A program made the translations under genes and the position numbers. Of a stretch of 28,279 nt of DNA, positions 1 to 7,585 are shown piece by piece. Every line of letters begins with the position of its first letter. Position 1 is the stretch's first letter. The notes beneath the pieces are model-generated. The model made no database searches and was not told the origin of the DNA. It saw only the letters and a list, made by a program, of their open reading frames with translations. The stretch comes from a virus. The stretch covers positions 1 to 28,279 of IMG/VR virus record IMGVR_UViG_3300042465_005697; one strand, 5' to 3'.

Positions 1-45
1 ATCAAAAAAATAAATTAAAAAGTTTGTGTATATATAAAAAAGTAT

Positions 46-53
46 TATCTTTG
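46..53 (+). promoter_or_regulatory. Bacteroidota-type promoter (-7 box)
   Basis: TATCTTTG matches the TAnnTTTG -7 consensus. A TTTG at 23-26 lies 19 bases upstream, at the expected -33 position. It reads into the small basic gene at 98. An AAGGAGG at 62-68 follows, but it is about 29 bases before the ATG, too far to be an ordinary ribosome binding site. Confidence 0.8.
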
Positions 54-97
54 TAAGAGACAAGGAGGAAATACTAACTATATAAAAACATAAAACG

Positions 98-211
98 ATG
101 GAAACAATTCAAGTAACACAACAAGAGATCTGGGCGGCAACAAGATCTATGGTATACAAGAGTAAGAAATCTTACACTCGTAAGTCAAAACATAAGAACA
201 AGAAGTTCTAA
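98..211 (+). CDS. Small, highly basic 37-residue protein
   Basis: This short ORF encodes METIQVTQQEIWAAT followed by a Lys/Arg/Ser/Tyr-rich tail ending in HKNKKF. It is a complete single-gene unit with its own host-type promoter (46-53) and a strong terminator directly after the stop (220-247). That layout suggests a real, separately expressed gene. The tail could bind nucleic acid, but no family is recognised. It lacks the leader peptides found on most neighbouring proteins and is probably expressed early, from a host-type promoter. Confidence 0.7.
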   Translation: METIQVTQQEIWAATRSMVYKSKKSYTRKSKHKNKKF

Positions 212-219
212 GATCGTAA

Positions 220-247
220 CCCCGAGAATATCACTCGGGGATTTTTT
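220..247 (+). terminator. Rho-independent terminator
   Basis: CCCCGAG (220-226) pairs perfectly with CTCGGGG (234-240) across a 7-base loop and is followed by ATTTTTT. It ends the unit of the small basic gene. Confidence 0.9.
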
Positions 248-278
248 ATGTTTAAAAAAAAACATTATCACCATTTGA

Positions 279-287
279 TATATTTAT
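279..287 (+). promoter_or_regulatory. Putative phage late promoter box TATATTTAT
   Basis: TATATTTAT ends 5 bases before the ATG at 293. The same box recurs at similar distance before many genes of this window, with no TTG at -33. If it acts as a -7/-10 element, the transcript starts at or near the ATG. Confidence 0.6.
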
Positions 288-292
288 AGATA

Positions 293-952
293 ATGAAATC
301 GTTAATTAGAAGAGTATTACTAGAAGAGACCAAAGAACGTGATTATAATAAGATGCTTAAACTTGCGACAAACTATATTAAAAATGTGGGTCTAAATGGT
401 TTATGTAATGTTAAATTGGTTAAAAGTGATGTAGATATTATTGGTGTAATATTTACTCAGGGACATATTGGAGATACTAAATTACATAATTTGGAAGGGA
501 TATTGAAAAAAATATTTCACATTAGTTTTATATTAGTTGAGTATTGGAAAAGTAGTTGTTCGGAATTTGATGTATTACAGTTGGATGAAGGACGTATTGT
601 TGGGAAAATTCTAAAGGAGGAAATAATGGAAAGCGTTAGAGACAGATTGGTCTTAAAGTGGTTAAACAAGGAGTTTGGTGATTTAACTGAGGTGGTTAGG
701 GATGACAGAACATTTTATGTTGATAAGGACCGAAAACCGTTATTTTTCTATTACCAAGATTTAAAAAATGGGTATGTTTATGTAAATAACAAAAGAATTT
801 GGGTATTTTTTAAAGACATTTTTGGTCTGAAAAAATTGCAAACAAAGGAGATACTGAAGGTGTGGTTGGACCAGACCTATAATTTGAGGGGACTCACACC
901 GTATATAGATCGTTCACCATTTCCATTAAATTGGAACAGACCTATAATTTAA
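293..952 (+). CDS. Leader-A protein with two modules, 219 aa
   Basis: The protein begins with the A-type leader MKSLIRRVLLEET, whose L-x-E end fits the proposed capsid-targeting/cleavage signal. The body has two parts. Residues about 15-90 resemble the small alpha/beta module of the gene at 2208. Residues about 115-219 carry strands and a W/F-rich segment ending in a KILKVWLDQTYNL-like helix, similar to parts of the genes at 17340 and 23614. Between them (about 104-112) lies a second leader-like stretch, VGKILKEEI, so the gene may be an old fusion of two leader-bearing genes. It is the first gene of a run continuing to 2534, behind a TATATTTAT box. Function unknown. Confidence 0.8.
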   Translation: MKSLIRRVLLEETKERDYNKMLKLATNYIKNVGLNGLCNVKLVKSDVDIIGVIFTQGHIGDTKLHNLEGILKKIFHISFILVEYWKSSCSEFDVLQLDEGRIVGKILKEEIMESVRDRLVLKWLNKEFGDLTEVVRDDRTFYVDKDRKPLFFYYQDLKNGYVYVNNKRIWVFFKDIFGLKKLQTKEILKVWLDQTYNLRGLTPYIDRSPFPLNWNRPII

Positions 953-964
953 AATAATATAAAA

Positions 965-1429
965 ATGAAGGAATTAATTAGACATATATTAAAGGAGGAA
1001 ACATCATTACATACCAGATTATTAAAAATGATTAATAATGGTGATTTTTTAACTGCAATTAGATCTGTTGGTGGTTATGGTAATTTAAGAAAGATAATGA
1101 AGGGAATTGACTATCTTTCTAAGGATGTTATGGTTGATACGATTAAAGGGGTTTTGGAAGGTAAAGGGTCTCTTGGTCTTTATGAATTGGGGATAACTCC
1201 AATAACCATAAGAACTATTGGTAACGAAGAACATCATATTGAAGCAATATCGGACAATGGTCTTATTATTGATGTTTATGTTGATTATGATTTGGATGAT
1301 GGTGATGAAACTATTGATAGTTATAGTTTGAGTTATGAGGATATTAAAAGAAATGATTTATTTGAGTTATTTGATGCTATAATTGAATATTATGAGGATT
1401 ATAGTGATGATGAAAACGATCATATGTGA
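965..1429 (+). CDS. Leader-A protein with VGG module, 154 aa
   Basis: The protein starts with MKELIRHILKEET, the most typical A leader. Residues about 17-50 form a helical module with the pattern G-x3-A-x3-VGG-x2-NLRKIM that recurs in the genes at 1429, 3701 and 10136. The rest is an acidic alpha/beta domain ending in a very Asp/Glu-rich tail. It lies 12 bases after the previous stop, and its stop overlaps the next start (TGATG), which suggests translational coupling. No known family is recognised. Packaging in the virion is inferred only from the leader. Confidence 0.8.
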   Translation: MKELIRHILKEETSLHTRLLKMINNGDFLTAIRSVGGYGNLRKIMKGIDYLSKDVMVDTIKGVLEGKGSLGLYELGITPITIRTIGNEEHHIEAISDNGLIIDVYVDYDLDDGDETIDSYSLSYEDIKRNDLFELFDAIIEYYEDYSDDENDHM

Positions 1430-2211
1430 TGAGAGAATTAATTAAACATATATTAAAGGAGGAAACAATTGACTTGTCGCAAAGTCTTATGAGACTTTTT
1501 GAAAAAACATTAATTAAACAGAATAGTGATGAATTATGTTCTATATCTGTGGAACAATTGGGTAAACATTATTCTGTTACTTTATTTATTAAAATTGGTG
1601 TTTTTACAAATGTAAGAGAGAAATTGATGAATGATGCTTGGAATATGGTTTATGATGTTACTGGTAAGTCTTCTGCGATATACCAAAAGGATTGTGAAAA
1701 AAAAGATAACATTAGGGAAGAAACTGATCAAGTAGAGGATAATAAATTATCGTTGAAGAATAAGTTAAAAACCATTAGAGATAATTTCGGGATTGAACAT
1801 GCAATTAAGATTACTGGTGGGCTTGAAAATTATGTTAAAATATTTTTTAATAGTAATTTAAAGGATTACTATAAAGAAAGTGGTATTGAACCATACAGAA
1901 TATCTTCAGAACCCAACTTATTTATTGATGACTTAATTGTTCAGTCGTTAGAATTACCTGATGTCTCACCAAAAGAAAAAAGTTTATATAATTTTGTTTG
2001 GGAGAGTGGAGGTACTAAATATAGATTCACGGCAAGATTATATTTGGTTGAATATGCTAGTGGGATAAAAATGTGGAGAGTTGTTGGGTCTAGTGGTGAT
2101 TCGGGGTTTGGTTATAGTTATATAACAAAAAAAAACACATTAGGAAAAAGAGCAAGAATGCAGATATTCAAACAGGTAATAGATAAATTAAAACTTGACG
2201 ATTATAAATGA
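1429..2211 (+). CDS. Leader-A two-module protein, 260 aa
   Basis: The likely start is the ATG at 1429, overlapping the previous stop as TGATG. A GTG one codon upstream is possible but less likely. The N-terminus MRELIKHILKEET is an A leader. Residues about 15-90 form one alpha/beta module. After a charged linker (about 90-105), residues about 106-140 repeat the helical module with A-x3-ITGGLENYVKI seen in the genes at 965 and 3701. A strand-rich C-terminus (about 180-250) has a G/S-rich segment. It is coupled to the next gene by an ATGA overlap. No function can be assigned. Confidence 0.8.
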   Translation: MRELIKHILKEETIDLSQSLMRLFEKTLIKQNSDELCSISVEQLGKHYSVTLFIKIGVFTNVREKLMNDAWNMVYDVTGKSSAIYQKDCEKKDNIREETDQVEDNKLSLKNKLKTIRDNFGIEHAIKITGGLENYVKIFFNSNLKDYYKESGIEPYRISSEPNLFIDDLIVQSLELPDVSPKEKSLYNFVWESGGTKYRFTARLYLVEYASGIKMWRVVGSSGDSGFGYSYITKKNTLGKRARMQIFKQVIDKLKLDDYK

Positions 2212-2534
2212 AGGAATTGATTAGACATATATTACAGGAAGATGTTAATCGTAAGTTGCTCAAACCTATTAAAAACTATGTAAATGGGATTATTCAACAT
2301 ATGGATGAACTGAAAGGTGAAGTATGTGAAGTTCTGGTTCAGATGGATGGTGATGTAATTGTTATTGATCTTTATGTTAATGATGAACATTACGAATTAT
2401 TGGATCAGGAGTATTCGTTGTATAATGTTAGTAGAAAAATGGACTACAATATTAGTAAAACGTTCGGAATAAAACGAAATAAATTAATTACTTATATTGA
2501 AAAATGTTCCACAAAAAGAGAATATTACGATTAA
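2208..2534 (+). CDS. Leader-A small alpha/beta protein, 108 aa
   Basis: The start overlaps the previous stop (ATGA at 2208-2211). It opens with the leader MKELIRHILQED, ending in L-Q-E. The body is one compact module: helix (KPIKNYVNGI), then two strands (CEVLVQMDGD, VIVIDLYVN), then a helix. It resembles the first module of the gene at 293. It is the last gene of the run starting at 293. Unknown function. Confidence 0.75.
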   Translation: MKELIRHILQEDVNRKLLKPIKNYVNGIIQHMDELKGEVCEVLVQMDGDVIVIDLYVNDEHYELLDQEYSLYNVSRKMDYNISKTFGIKRNKLITYIEKCSTKREYYD

Positions 2535-2591
2535 TAACAAATTAATTTATTATCAACGCACAATATATATAATTGTAATGAAATAATTTAC

Positions 2592-2599
2592 TATCTTTG
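2592..2599 (+). promoter_or_regulatory. Bacteroidota-type promoter (-7 box)
   Basis: TATCTTTG, with a TTG at 2573-2575 about 16 bases upstream, precedes the 2623-3669 gene group. The ATG lies 23 bases downstream, so a short untranslated leader is expected. Confidence 0.7.
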
Positions 2600-2622
2600 T
2601 ATATATAAAAAACTTAATTATT

Positions 2623-2856
2623 ATGAAACCAATGGGTAAAGATGAAATTGATTTCTATAGACTCAAACCATATTTAGATTTTGGTGAAACGGAAAAAGTT
2701 GAGGAATTAATACCTCCTTATGAAATTGTATATTACAAAAATCGTAAAGGTAATTTGGTTACCGCTAGAATTCTTATAAGAAGAAAGAACGGTGAAATTA
2801 TTGTAAGAAACATTAATGGTGTTGATGTATGTTTAACAGAAAAAGATTTAATATGA
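2623..2856 (+). CDS. Hypothetical protein, 77 aa
   Basis: This is a small mixed-charge protein with a strand-rich middle (YEIVYYKNRKGN, ARILIRRKNGEIIVRNI) that could form a small beta-barrel or SH3-like sheet. It lacks the A/B/C leaders and is driven by a host-type promoter, so it probably belongs to the non-virion gene set. Its stop overlaps the next start (ATGA). No family recognised. Confidence 0.75.
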   Translation: MKPMGKDEIDFYRLKPYLDFGETEKVEELIPPYEIVYYKNRKGNLVTARILIRRKNGEIIVRNINGVDVCLTEKDLI

Positions 2857-3395
2857 AAGCAAAATTAATTAAAGAAAATGATTATCATTATTATCTAACG
2901 ATAGATGGTAAAATAATAGCAGACACTGAGGCACATCCATTAAGTAGTATTAATGTAAGTAAACTATCCAAACAAAATTGTGATGAAATATTCGGAGTAG
3001 TTGATTTTGAGAAGTTAGATAAAAAAATCAGAGGGTTAATGATGATTAGTGGAACATCTAATGGTACTATTGACCATCCAAACACAGATAAAATGATTTC
3101 TCTATTCAACAAAGCAATGGAGTTGAATAAAGGTAAGGTGTTTACTTATAATCAAATGGTTTCGGCAATTACTGAATCATCAATATCACATAGATTACCT
3201 TCTTTGATTATACAAGACTTACAACCAACAGAAATTGATGTTGAGATTGTTACTGAATCAAAACTAATAGGTCAATGTAACTGTCCTTGTCATACAAAAA
3301 AAGGAATACGTCATATTAAGGATTGTTGCAACCCTAAACGTGTTGAAACCCCAAAACTTGACTCAGAAGGACAATTAATACTTAAAAATATTTGA
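2853..3395 (+). CDS. Hypothetical protein with Cys-rich zinc-like motif, 180 aa
   Basis: The start was chosen at 2853 (MKAKLIKENDYHYYL), where ATG overlaps the previous stop. The longer frame only adds read-through of that gene. Near the C-terminus a cluster CNCPCH...HIKDCC gives five Cys and two His in about 22 residues, a likely metal-binding knuckle. The N-terminal half has strands (YYLTIDGKIIADT) and a helical middle. Proteins of this look are common as uncharacterised genes of Bacteroidota phages, from general memory of such genomes. Role unknown. Confidence 0.75.
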   Translation: MKAKLIKENDYHYYLTIDGKIIADTEAHPLSSINVSKLSKQNCDEIFGVVDFEKLDKKIRGLMMISGTSNGTIDHPNTDKMISLFNKAMELNKGKVFTYNQMVSAITESSISHRLPSLIIQDLQPTEIDVEIVTESKLIGQCNCPCHTKKGIRHIKDCCNPKRVETPKLDSEGQLILKNI

Positions 3396-3396
3396 T

Positions 3397-3669
3397 ATGA
3401 AAAAATTAATGTTATTATGTGTGTTATTTTTATTCTCTTGTAATGATGGGGATAATGTGACAATTACTAACTCGGAGTATAAAAAATTAAGAGGAGACAC
3501 TTTAGTTCCAGAATATCCAAAGACAGTATATGTTCCAAGTGATGCTGGTGATAATACTCCTTATTTTGAGGTATGGTTAGGTAGTGATGGGCATGAGTAC
3601 CAACTACACGTAGAATCTCACGTAAGGAATCAATGGGTTCATTATGGTGGTTGTAAAAAATGTGATTAA
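3397..3669 (+). CDS. Small putative lipoprotein, 90 aa
   Basis: The N-terminus MKKLMLLCVLFLFSCNDG is a type II signal peptide: basic start, hydrophobic core, lipobox LFSC with the lipidated Cys at about residue 15, followed by N-D. The mature part is about 75 residues, with a CKKC motif at the very C-terminus. It lies one base after the previous stop, within a host-type promoter unit. A phage-coded lipoprotein would sit in the host envelope, and superinfection exclusion is one possible role, but nothing here proves it. Confidence 0.75.
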   Translation: MKKLMLLCVLFLFSCNDGDNVTITNSEYKKLRGDTLVPEYPKTVYVPSDAGDNTPYFEVWLGSDGHEYQLHVESHVRNQWVHYGGCKKCD

Positions 3670-3683
3670 TTATTAAACTATAG

Positions 3684-3692
3684 TATATTTAT
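3684..3692 (+). promoter_or_regulatory. Putative late promoter box TATATTTAT
   Basis: A perfect TATATTTAT ending 8 bases before the ATG at 3701. It marks the switch back to leader-bearing genes. Confidence 0.6.
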
Positions 3693-3700
3693 AATATATT

Positions 3701-4486
3701 ATGAAAGAACTGATTAAACAGATCATCAAGGAAGAAACTTCCACACAAACAAAATTAATGACTTTAATTAAAAAATTTGGTGTTGATTATGGCGCCAAGG
3801 CGGTTGGTGGGTATGATAGACTGACAAAAATAATGGAAGGAACCGATTTTTTGTATGTTAAACTTGATGTTAGTCCTGAATATATTCATCATTATCTTAG
3901 TGGTAATAGAAGATGGGGTAAAAAAACATTATATGAGGTGATATTAGAGGATCCGTGGGAAATACATTATTGGAGTGAATATGATGTTGAAAATTTAATG
4001 GACGATATTGATGAGGTAAATTTAAATAACATTAGGTCAATATTATCCGAAGATAATGATGAAGATTTAAGTGATGTATCTATTGATAATCTACTTGAAT
4101 ATGACACATTTGGTCATATAACTGATGCGATAAACAACGCAGCAAATACTGTTGATGGCGATGCGTATGGTGATTATTTATATAATCAATTAAAAAAGGC
4201 GTTTGAGGAATATGGTGGTGAAGTATACTCTATGGACGATGAGGGTGTTACGTTTAGCGTTAATTTATCAAAATATTTAAAGGATCTAACTGATGAAGAA
4301 TATGGATACTATCGTGATGTGTGTCAGGATAATTATGTATGTATGTTTAATGAAATGGTATATGATGATGGAGGAACAATTGATAAACCAGAACCTTACT
4401 TTGATGAAAATTGGTATAATTATGATCTTAATAAGACTCAATTTAACGAGATATTGTATGAAAACCTATCGGAACATTTAAATTAA
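3701..4486 (+). CDS. Leader-A acidic protein with VGG module, 261 aa
   Basis: It starts MKELIKQIIKEET (A leader, I-K-E end). Residues about 17-50 carry the helical module with GVDYGAKAVGGYDRLTKIM, a close relative of that in the gene at 965. The remainder (about 55-261) is strongly acidic and aromatic, with many Asp, Glu and Tyr and repeated DDxD runs. It may contain two similar strand/helix units. Four bases separate it from the next gene. Highly acidic composition would fit a DNA mimic or a counter-ion-binding protein, but this is speculation. No family recognised. Confidence 0.8.
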   Translation: MKELIKQIIKEETSTQTKLMTLIKKFGVDYGAKAVGGYDRLTKIMEGTDFLYVKLDVSPEYIHHYLSGNRRWGKKTLYEVILEDPWEIHYWSEYDVENLMDDIDEVNLNNIRSILSEDNDEDLSDVSIDNLLEYDTFGHITDAINNAANTVDGDAYGDYLYNQLKKAFEEYGGEVYSMDDEGVTFSVNLSKYLKDLTDEEYGYYRDVCQDNYVCMFNEMVYDDGGTIDKPEPYFDENWYNYDLNKTQFNEILYENLSEHLN

Positions 4487-4490
4487 TGAT

Positions 4491-5108
4491 ATGAAAGATA
4501 TAATTAGAAAGGCATTACACGAAGAGATCCAACGAAGATATAGGAGGGTTACACCTGAGTTATTGGATAGGTTAAGAAGATATTTATCAATCTTACTTAA
4601 AGGGGTTAAAATTACAACATTTGGACCCGAACACACTTATGGTGATATAAGAACTCAATTCTGTAAAAATAATCAATTTATTATGACGGTTATTTTTAAT
4701 GTTAAGGATCATGACGACGAAGAGGACTATCAGGATAATGCCTCGTTACATATAAGTAGAAGTATTTTATCACAGATTCTAAGTACTTTTAATATTAAAG
4801 AAAAATTTGCACTTGAGATTATTGCCGAATATGTAGAAGATAATTATGTTGAGGATATCTCAAAAGAATATGATCTTAACATTTATGATATTGATAGTTC
4901 CGATGTTAGCGATGTTAGTAAGTGTAGACAAAAAGTAATGGACAATCCTCCTGAGTTATCAAAAGAAGATATGATTGAGTGGTTGGTTATAAATCAAAAA
5001 ACCTTCCGTCGCCCTGAGATTGAACGATGGGATGATAAGGACCTTAGATACTGGTACCGTCGTGATTGGATCCGTAATAAAGCCAATGAATTAGGTTATG
5101 ATTATTAA
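4491..5108 (+). CDS. Leader-A protein, 205 aa
   Basis: It opens MKDIIRKALHEEIQRRYRR, an A-type leader ending in L-H-E. A strand-rich segment follows (VKITTFGPEHTYGDIRT, FIMTVIFNVKD), then a long acidic helical part. The C-terminus is basic and aromatic (RRPEIERW, LRYWYRRDWIRNKANELGYDY). It is the second gene behind the box at 3684 and is followed by a terminator at 5127. Function unknown. Confidence 0.75.
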   Translation: MKDIIRKALHEEIQRRYRRVTPELLDRLRRYLSILLKGVKITTFGPEHTYGDIRTQFCKNNQFIMTVIFNVKDHDDEEDYQDNASLHISRSILSQILSTFNIKEKFALEIIAEYVEDNYVEDISKEYDLNIYDIDSSDVSDVSKCRQKVMDNPPELSKEDMIEWLVINQKTFRRPEIERWDDKDLRYWYRRDWIRNKANELGYDY

Positions 5109-5126
5109 TATATAAAAATTAAATGG

Positions 5127-5158
5127 ATCCCACACTTTAACAGGTTGTGGGATTTTTG
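5127..5158 (+). terminator. Rho-independent terminator overlapping the next promoter
   Basis: ATCCCACA (5127-5134) pairs with TGTGGGAT (5146-5153), followed by TTTTG. The TTG at 5145-5147, inside the 3' arm, is also spaced correctly to be the -33 element of the following promoter. Confidence 0.85.
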
Positions 5159-5167
5159 TTTGTGCTA

Positions 5168-5175
5168 TATCTTTG
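5168..5175 (+). promoter_or_regulatory. Bacteroidota-type promoter (-7 box)
   Basis: TATCTTTG with TTG 20 bases upstream (5145-5147). It drives the four small genes 5200-6066. Confidence 0.75.
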
Positions 5176-5199
5176 TAGAAACAAATAAAGATAAGGATT

Positions 5200-5478
5200 A
5201 TGAAAGGGATAGAAACAAAAACAATGGTTAATATATTAAATAAAGCTAATACATTTAATCTCCAAAATGATAGTACATCTAGAGTATTTGGGGCTATTGA
5301 GGGTATACTTCTTTGTTACGGAAAATTGACACCCGGAACACCATGGAACTTTAAAGAGTTTGATGTTGAGGTTACAGGATGGTTTGGTAAAGTTACTATT
5401 GAGAAAAGAGAACAAACCTACAGAGAATTAATGGTTGAGTTGTTAACAGAATTGATTGTAGAACAAAAAGAAAAATAA
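5200..5478 (+). CDS. Hypothetical protein, 92 aa
   Basis: This is the first gene of a four-gene unit behind a host-type promoter; AAGGA at 5193-5197 could act as a weak ribosome site. It is predicted soluble: N-terminal helix, a VFGAIEGILLCYGKL segment, strands around FDVEVTGWFGKVTIE, and a C-terminal helix. No leader and no recognisable motif. Confidence 0.7.
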   Translation: MKGIETKTMVNILNKANTFNLQNDSTSRVFGAIEGILLCYGKLTPGTPWNFKEFDVEVTGWFGKVTIEKREQTYRELMVELLTELIVEQKEK

Positions 5479-5483
5479 AAGAT

Positions 5484-5564
5484 ATGAGTTTAGATACGGT
5501 AATGTTAGGGGTTGGGATTATAGCTGGTTTGATATTGGGGTTAAGTATTAATAGAAAAAAATAA
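5484..5564 (+). CDS. Tiny single-pass membrane protein, 26 aa
   Basis: ATG at 5484 to TAA at 5562-5564 encodes MSLDTVMLGVG, a glycine-rich hydrophobic helix, then NRKK. This is the pattern of a one-helix membrane peptide with its basic end in the cytoplasm. It sits in a gene run with uniform 5-base spacers (aagat/gagat before each ATG), which supports its translation despite the small size. Confidence 0.6.
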   Translation: MSLDTVMLGVGIIAGLILGLSINRKK

Positions 5565-5569
5565 GAGAT

Positions 5570-5881
5570 ATGAAAACAATAGAAGAAAAGAACAAAATGA
5601 TCGCCGAGTTTATGGGATATAGATGGAAAAACGACGATAAAATGTGGATAAAAGGTGAATGGCCGTCATGTAGTTATTTGGATAAATATCTTGAATATAA
5701 TACCTCTTGGGATTGGTTGATGCCTGTGGTTAAAAAATGTAGAGATCTTGTGATAAATCCTAAAAATGGTGATGAGGTTTATATTTTATCCGATCTAGAA
5801 AATAAAGTTATGAGTTGTAATAATGTTATAGCATTTGATGGTCTTGTGGGATTTATTGAGTGGTATAATAATAAAAAATAA
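5570..5881 (+). CDS. Hypothetical phage-type protein, 103 aa
   Basis: It begins MKTIEEKNKMIAEFMGYRW and continues with a W/Y-rich segment including TSWDWLMPVVKKC and a C-terminal FIEWYNNKK. Small proteins with IAEFMG...SWDWLMPVVEK and a WYN tail are frequent uncharacterised genes in Bacteroidota phages and prophages; this is from memory and no search was run. There is no leader. It is spaced 5 bases from both neighbours. Confidence 0.75.
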   Translation: MKTIEEKNKMIAEFMGYRWKNDDKMWIKGEWPSCSYLDKYLEYNTSWDWLMPVVKKCRDLVINPKNGDEVYILSDLENKVMSCNNVIAFDGLVGFIEWYNNKK

Positions 5882-5886
5882 GAGAT

Positions 5887-6066
5887 ATGAAAAAGCACGT
5901 ACAAATAGTAAAAATGGATAAATCTATCCTTGAATATTTTAGAATGGTTATGGACTTTGATAACCAAAGTAAGGAATACAGAGAAGTTACCGAAAAGGAA
6001 TTTATTGGTGAATTAACTAGATCGTTAAATTGTGATTTAAATTACAAAGAAATTATGTGGGTTTAA
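5887..6066 (+). CDS. Hypothetical protein, 59 aa
   Basis: The ATG at 5887 is preceded by the same gagat spacer as the two genes before it. It encodes a 59-residue soluble protein (MKKHVQIVKMDKSILEYF ... KEIMWV). No similarity is recognised. It is the last gene of the unit started at 5200. Confidence 0.65.
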   Translation: MKKHVQIVKMDKSILEYFRMVMDFDNQSKEYREVTEKEFIGELTRSLNCDLNYKEIMWV

Positions 6067-6098
6067 TTTGGTTTATCGGAAAAGATTTAATACTTTTG
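6067..6098 (+). promoter_or_regulatory. Bacteroidota-type promoter (-33 and -7 boxes)
   Basis: TTTG (6067-6070), 20 bases, then TACTTTTG (6091-6098). The ATG at 6103 is only 4 bases after the -7 box, so the transcript is probably leaderless. Confidence 0.75.
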
Positions 6099-6102
6099 TG
6101 TT

Positions 6103-6759
6103 ATGGGAAACATACATTTAATACCAACGGACAATGAACAACATTCTATTGTTCAAAAGAACACAGGATTAGTTTTAATTCAAACACCACGTAAAGAGTA
6201 TAGTGGGACAAAATTAAACATCTACATTACTTCTGATGAAGAAATTAAAGAAGGAGATTGGTATTTATATTGCAATCAAATAAACAAAAGAATAAGGAAA
6301 AATCCTAAAGCTGAATATCCTTACCCTAATTATCAAAAAATCATTCTAACAACAGACCAAGACTTAATCAAAGATGGTGTACAAGAAATTGATAATGAGT
6401 TTTTAGAATGGTTTGTTAAGAATCCAAGTTGTGAGTTTGTTGAGGTTCAGAAATGGTTTGATGGTTTAGATTTTCTTGAATACAAAATCATCATTCCACA
6501 AGAAGAACCTAAACAAGAAACACTTAAAGAAGCGGCTATAAACAATTATCCTGAAGGTGATGTTTGGACTATAGAACAAGCTTTAATTAGAAGACTTGCT
6601 TTTATGAATGGTTCTAAATGGCAAGCTGAAAGAAGTTATAGTGAGGAAGAAGTTAAATCTTTTTTAGATAGATATAGAAGTCAATTTAGGATGGATAAGA
6701 ATGTTGATATTAAACAAAGTGATTTTATACAATGGTTTAACAAATTTAAAAAGAAATAA
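6103..6759 (+). CDS. Phage-type hypothetical protein, 218 aa
   Basis: The N-terminal half is rich in strands (LNIYITSDEEIKEGDW, KIILTTDQDLIKDGVQ) and includes EFLEWFVKNPSCEFVEV, a block often seen in uncharacterised proteins of Bacteroidota phages (memory, not searched). After a Pro/Glu linker (EEPKQE) comes a helical C-terminus with QAERSYSEEEV and an FNKFKKK end. This tail is shared with the next gene, including 33 identical bases at 6622-6654. Function unknown. Confidence 0.8.
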   Translation: MGNIHLIPTDNEQHSIVQKNTGLVLIQTPRKEYSGTKLNIYITSDEEIKEGDWYLYCNQINKRIRKNPKAEYPYPNYQKIILTTDQDLIKDGVQEIDNEFLEWFVKNPSCEFVEVQKWFDGLDFLEYKIIIPQEEPKQETLKEAAINNYPEGDVWTIEQALIRRLAFMNGSKWQAERSYSEEEVKSFLDRYRSQFRMDKNVDIKQSDFIQWFNKFKKK

Positions 6760-6760
6760 A

Positions 6761-7000
6761 ATGGAAAAAGAAACATTAGAAGAAGTGGCTACTAAAGTAT
6801 TAGATACTAAATACCCTTACCATCGACCAACAGACGCTGGTTATTGGAAAGATATGTTTATATCAGGTGTTAATTACCAAGCTGAAAGAAGTTATAGTGA
6901 GGAAGAAGTTTATAATATTTTAGTAGAACATACTATTGAATTATTCAAAGGGCAACCTTGTATGTTAGATGAATTTTTTGAAAAATTTAAAAAGAAATAA
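6761..7000 (+). CDS. Short paralogue sharing the QAERSYSEEEV tail, 79 aa
   Basis: Start chosen at 6761 (MEKETLEEVATKVL), one base after the previous stop; the longer frame would run inside the upstream gene. It corresponds to the C-terminal tail module of that gene: ETLEE helix, then Y/F-G-x-N/K-x-QAERSYSEEEV and a KFKKK end. The shared 33-base block (6878-6910) is identical at DNA level, pointing to recent duplication or gene conversion. Function unknown. Confidence 0.75.
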   Translation: MEKETLEEVATKVLDTKYPYHRPTDAGYWKDMFISGVNYQAERSYSEEEVYNILVEHTIELFKGQPCMLDEFFEKFKKK

Positions 7001-7011
7001 ACCATTACATT

Positions 7012-7320
7012 ATGGGTAAGTTATTAAAATATATTGACTCTTTATTTAAAGGGAATGGTCTAAATAATTGTGAGGTTATTTCATTTGGTGATGGATATAT
7101 TATTGAGATAAATATAGATTGTAGTAACAAATTGATCTTTGGTCCACTTAAATCTGTGTTAATGAGAAGACATACTAACATAGTTAATGAACTATTGTCA
7201 AGATATCCAAATATAGAATATAGAATTAGCTTTAACGATATTAATATCCCACATAGTAAATTACAAACAAAAATAGATAGGGGGGTTATATTAGAACCTC
7301 AATTTTCGTCATATGTTTAA
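7012..7320 (+). CDS. Small alpha/beta protein, copy 1 of 3, 102 aa
   Basis: The layout is a helix (LLKYIDSLFKGNGL), two strands (NCEVISFGDGYIIEINIDC) and a second helix/strand part. The next two genes share the same arrangement (LTNYxxSxLxGxxF, then a D-V-T-Y-x-x-G-V strand), so this is the first and most divergent of three tandem paralogues. Its stop overlaps the next start by 8 bases. Unknown role. Confidence 0.7.
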   Translation: MGKLLKYIDSLFKGNGLNNCEVISFGDGYIIEINIDCSNKLIFGPLKSVLMRRHTNIVNELLSRYPNIEYRISFNDINIPHSKLQTKIDRGVILEPQFSSYV

Positions 7321-7585
7321 TTTAACGAATTATATTTATTCTCAATTAAAAGGTAGAGGGTTATCTTTTGAAATGTGGGATGTAACATATGAAGATGGGG
7401 TAAATATTATAACTTTGATTTTGGATTGTGAGTTTAATTATATTGTAACTTCGGATCATCTGCCGTACTACCAGAATGAGATGGTTTTAAGGTGTAAAAA
7501 TATATTTGGTGGAGTTTTACCTGAAGGATCATATGTGACTAAGGTTGTGGTAATTAATGAGAGAAAAAATAAAGAAACAATATAA
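7313..7585 (+). CDS. Small alpha/beta protein, copy 2 of 3, 90 aa
   Basis: The helix LTNYIYSQLKGRGLSF is followed by DVTYEDGVNIITLILDC and a conserved LPEGSYVTKVVV end. It is clearly paralogous to the next gene (LTNYMKSILIG, DVTYDNGVYVITLYL, LPEGSYKTDV). It shares one base with that gene's start. No leader and no known family. Confidence 0.75.
   Translation: MFNLTNYIYSQLKGRGLSFEMWDVTYEDGVNIITLILDCEFNYIVTSDHLPYYQNEMVLRCKNIFGGVLPEGSYVTKVVVINERKNKETI

Noticed and set aside
2629-2856. Toxin-antitoxin pair idea for the coupled small genes 2623 and 2853
   Set aside because: Size and overlap fit, but neither protein shows a toxin or DNA-binding antitoxin motif, and a lipoprotein follows in the same unit.
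293-4486. Leaders read as ordinary secretion signals
   Set aside because: They are short, charged amphipathic helices without a hydrophobic core or an AxA/lipobox site, unlike the true signal peptides at 3397 and 8583.
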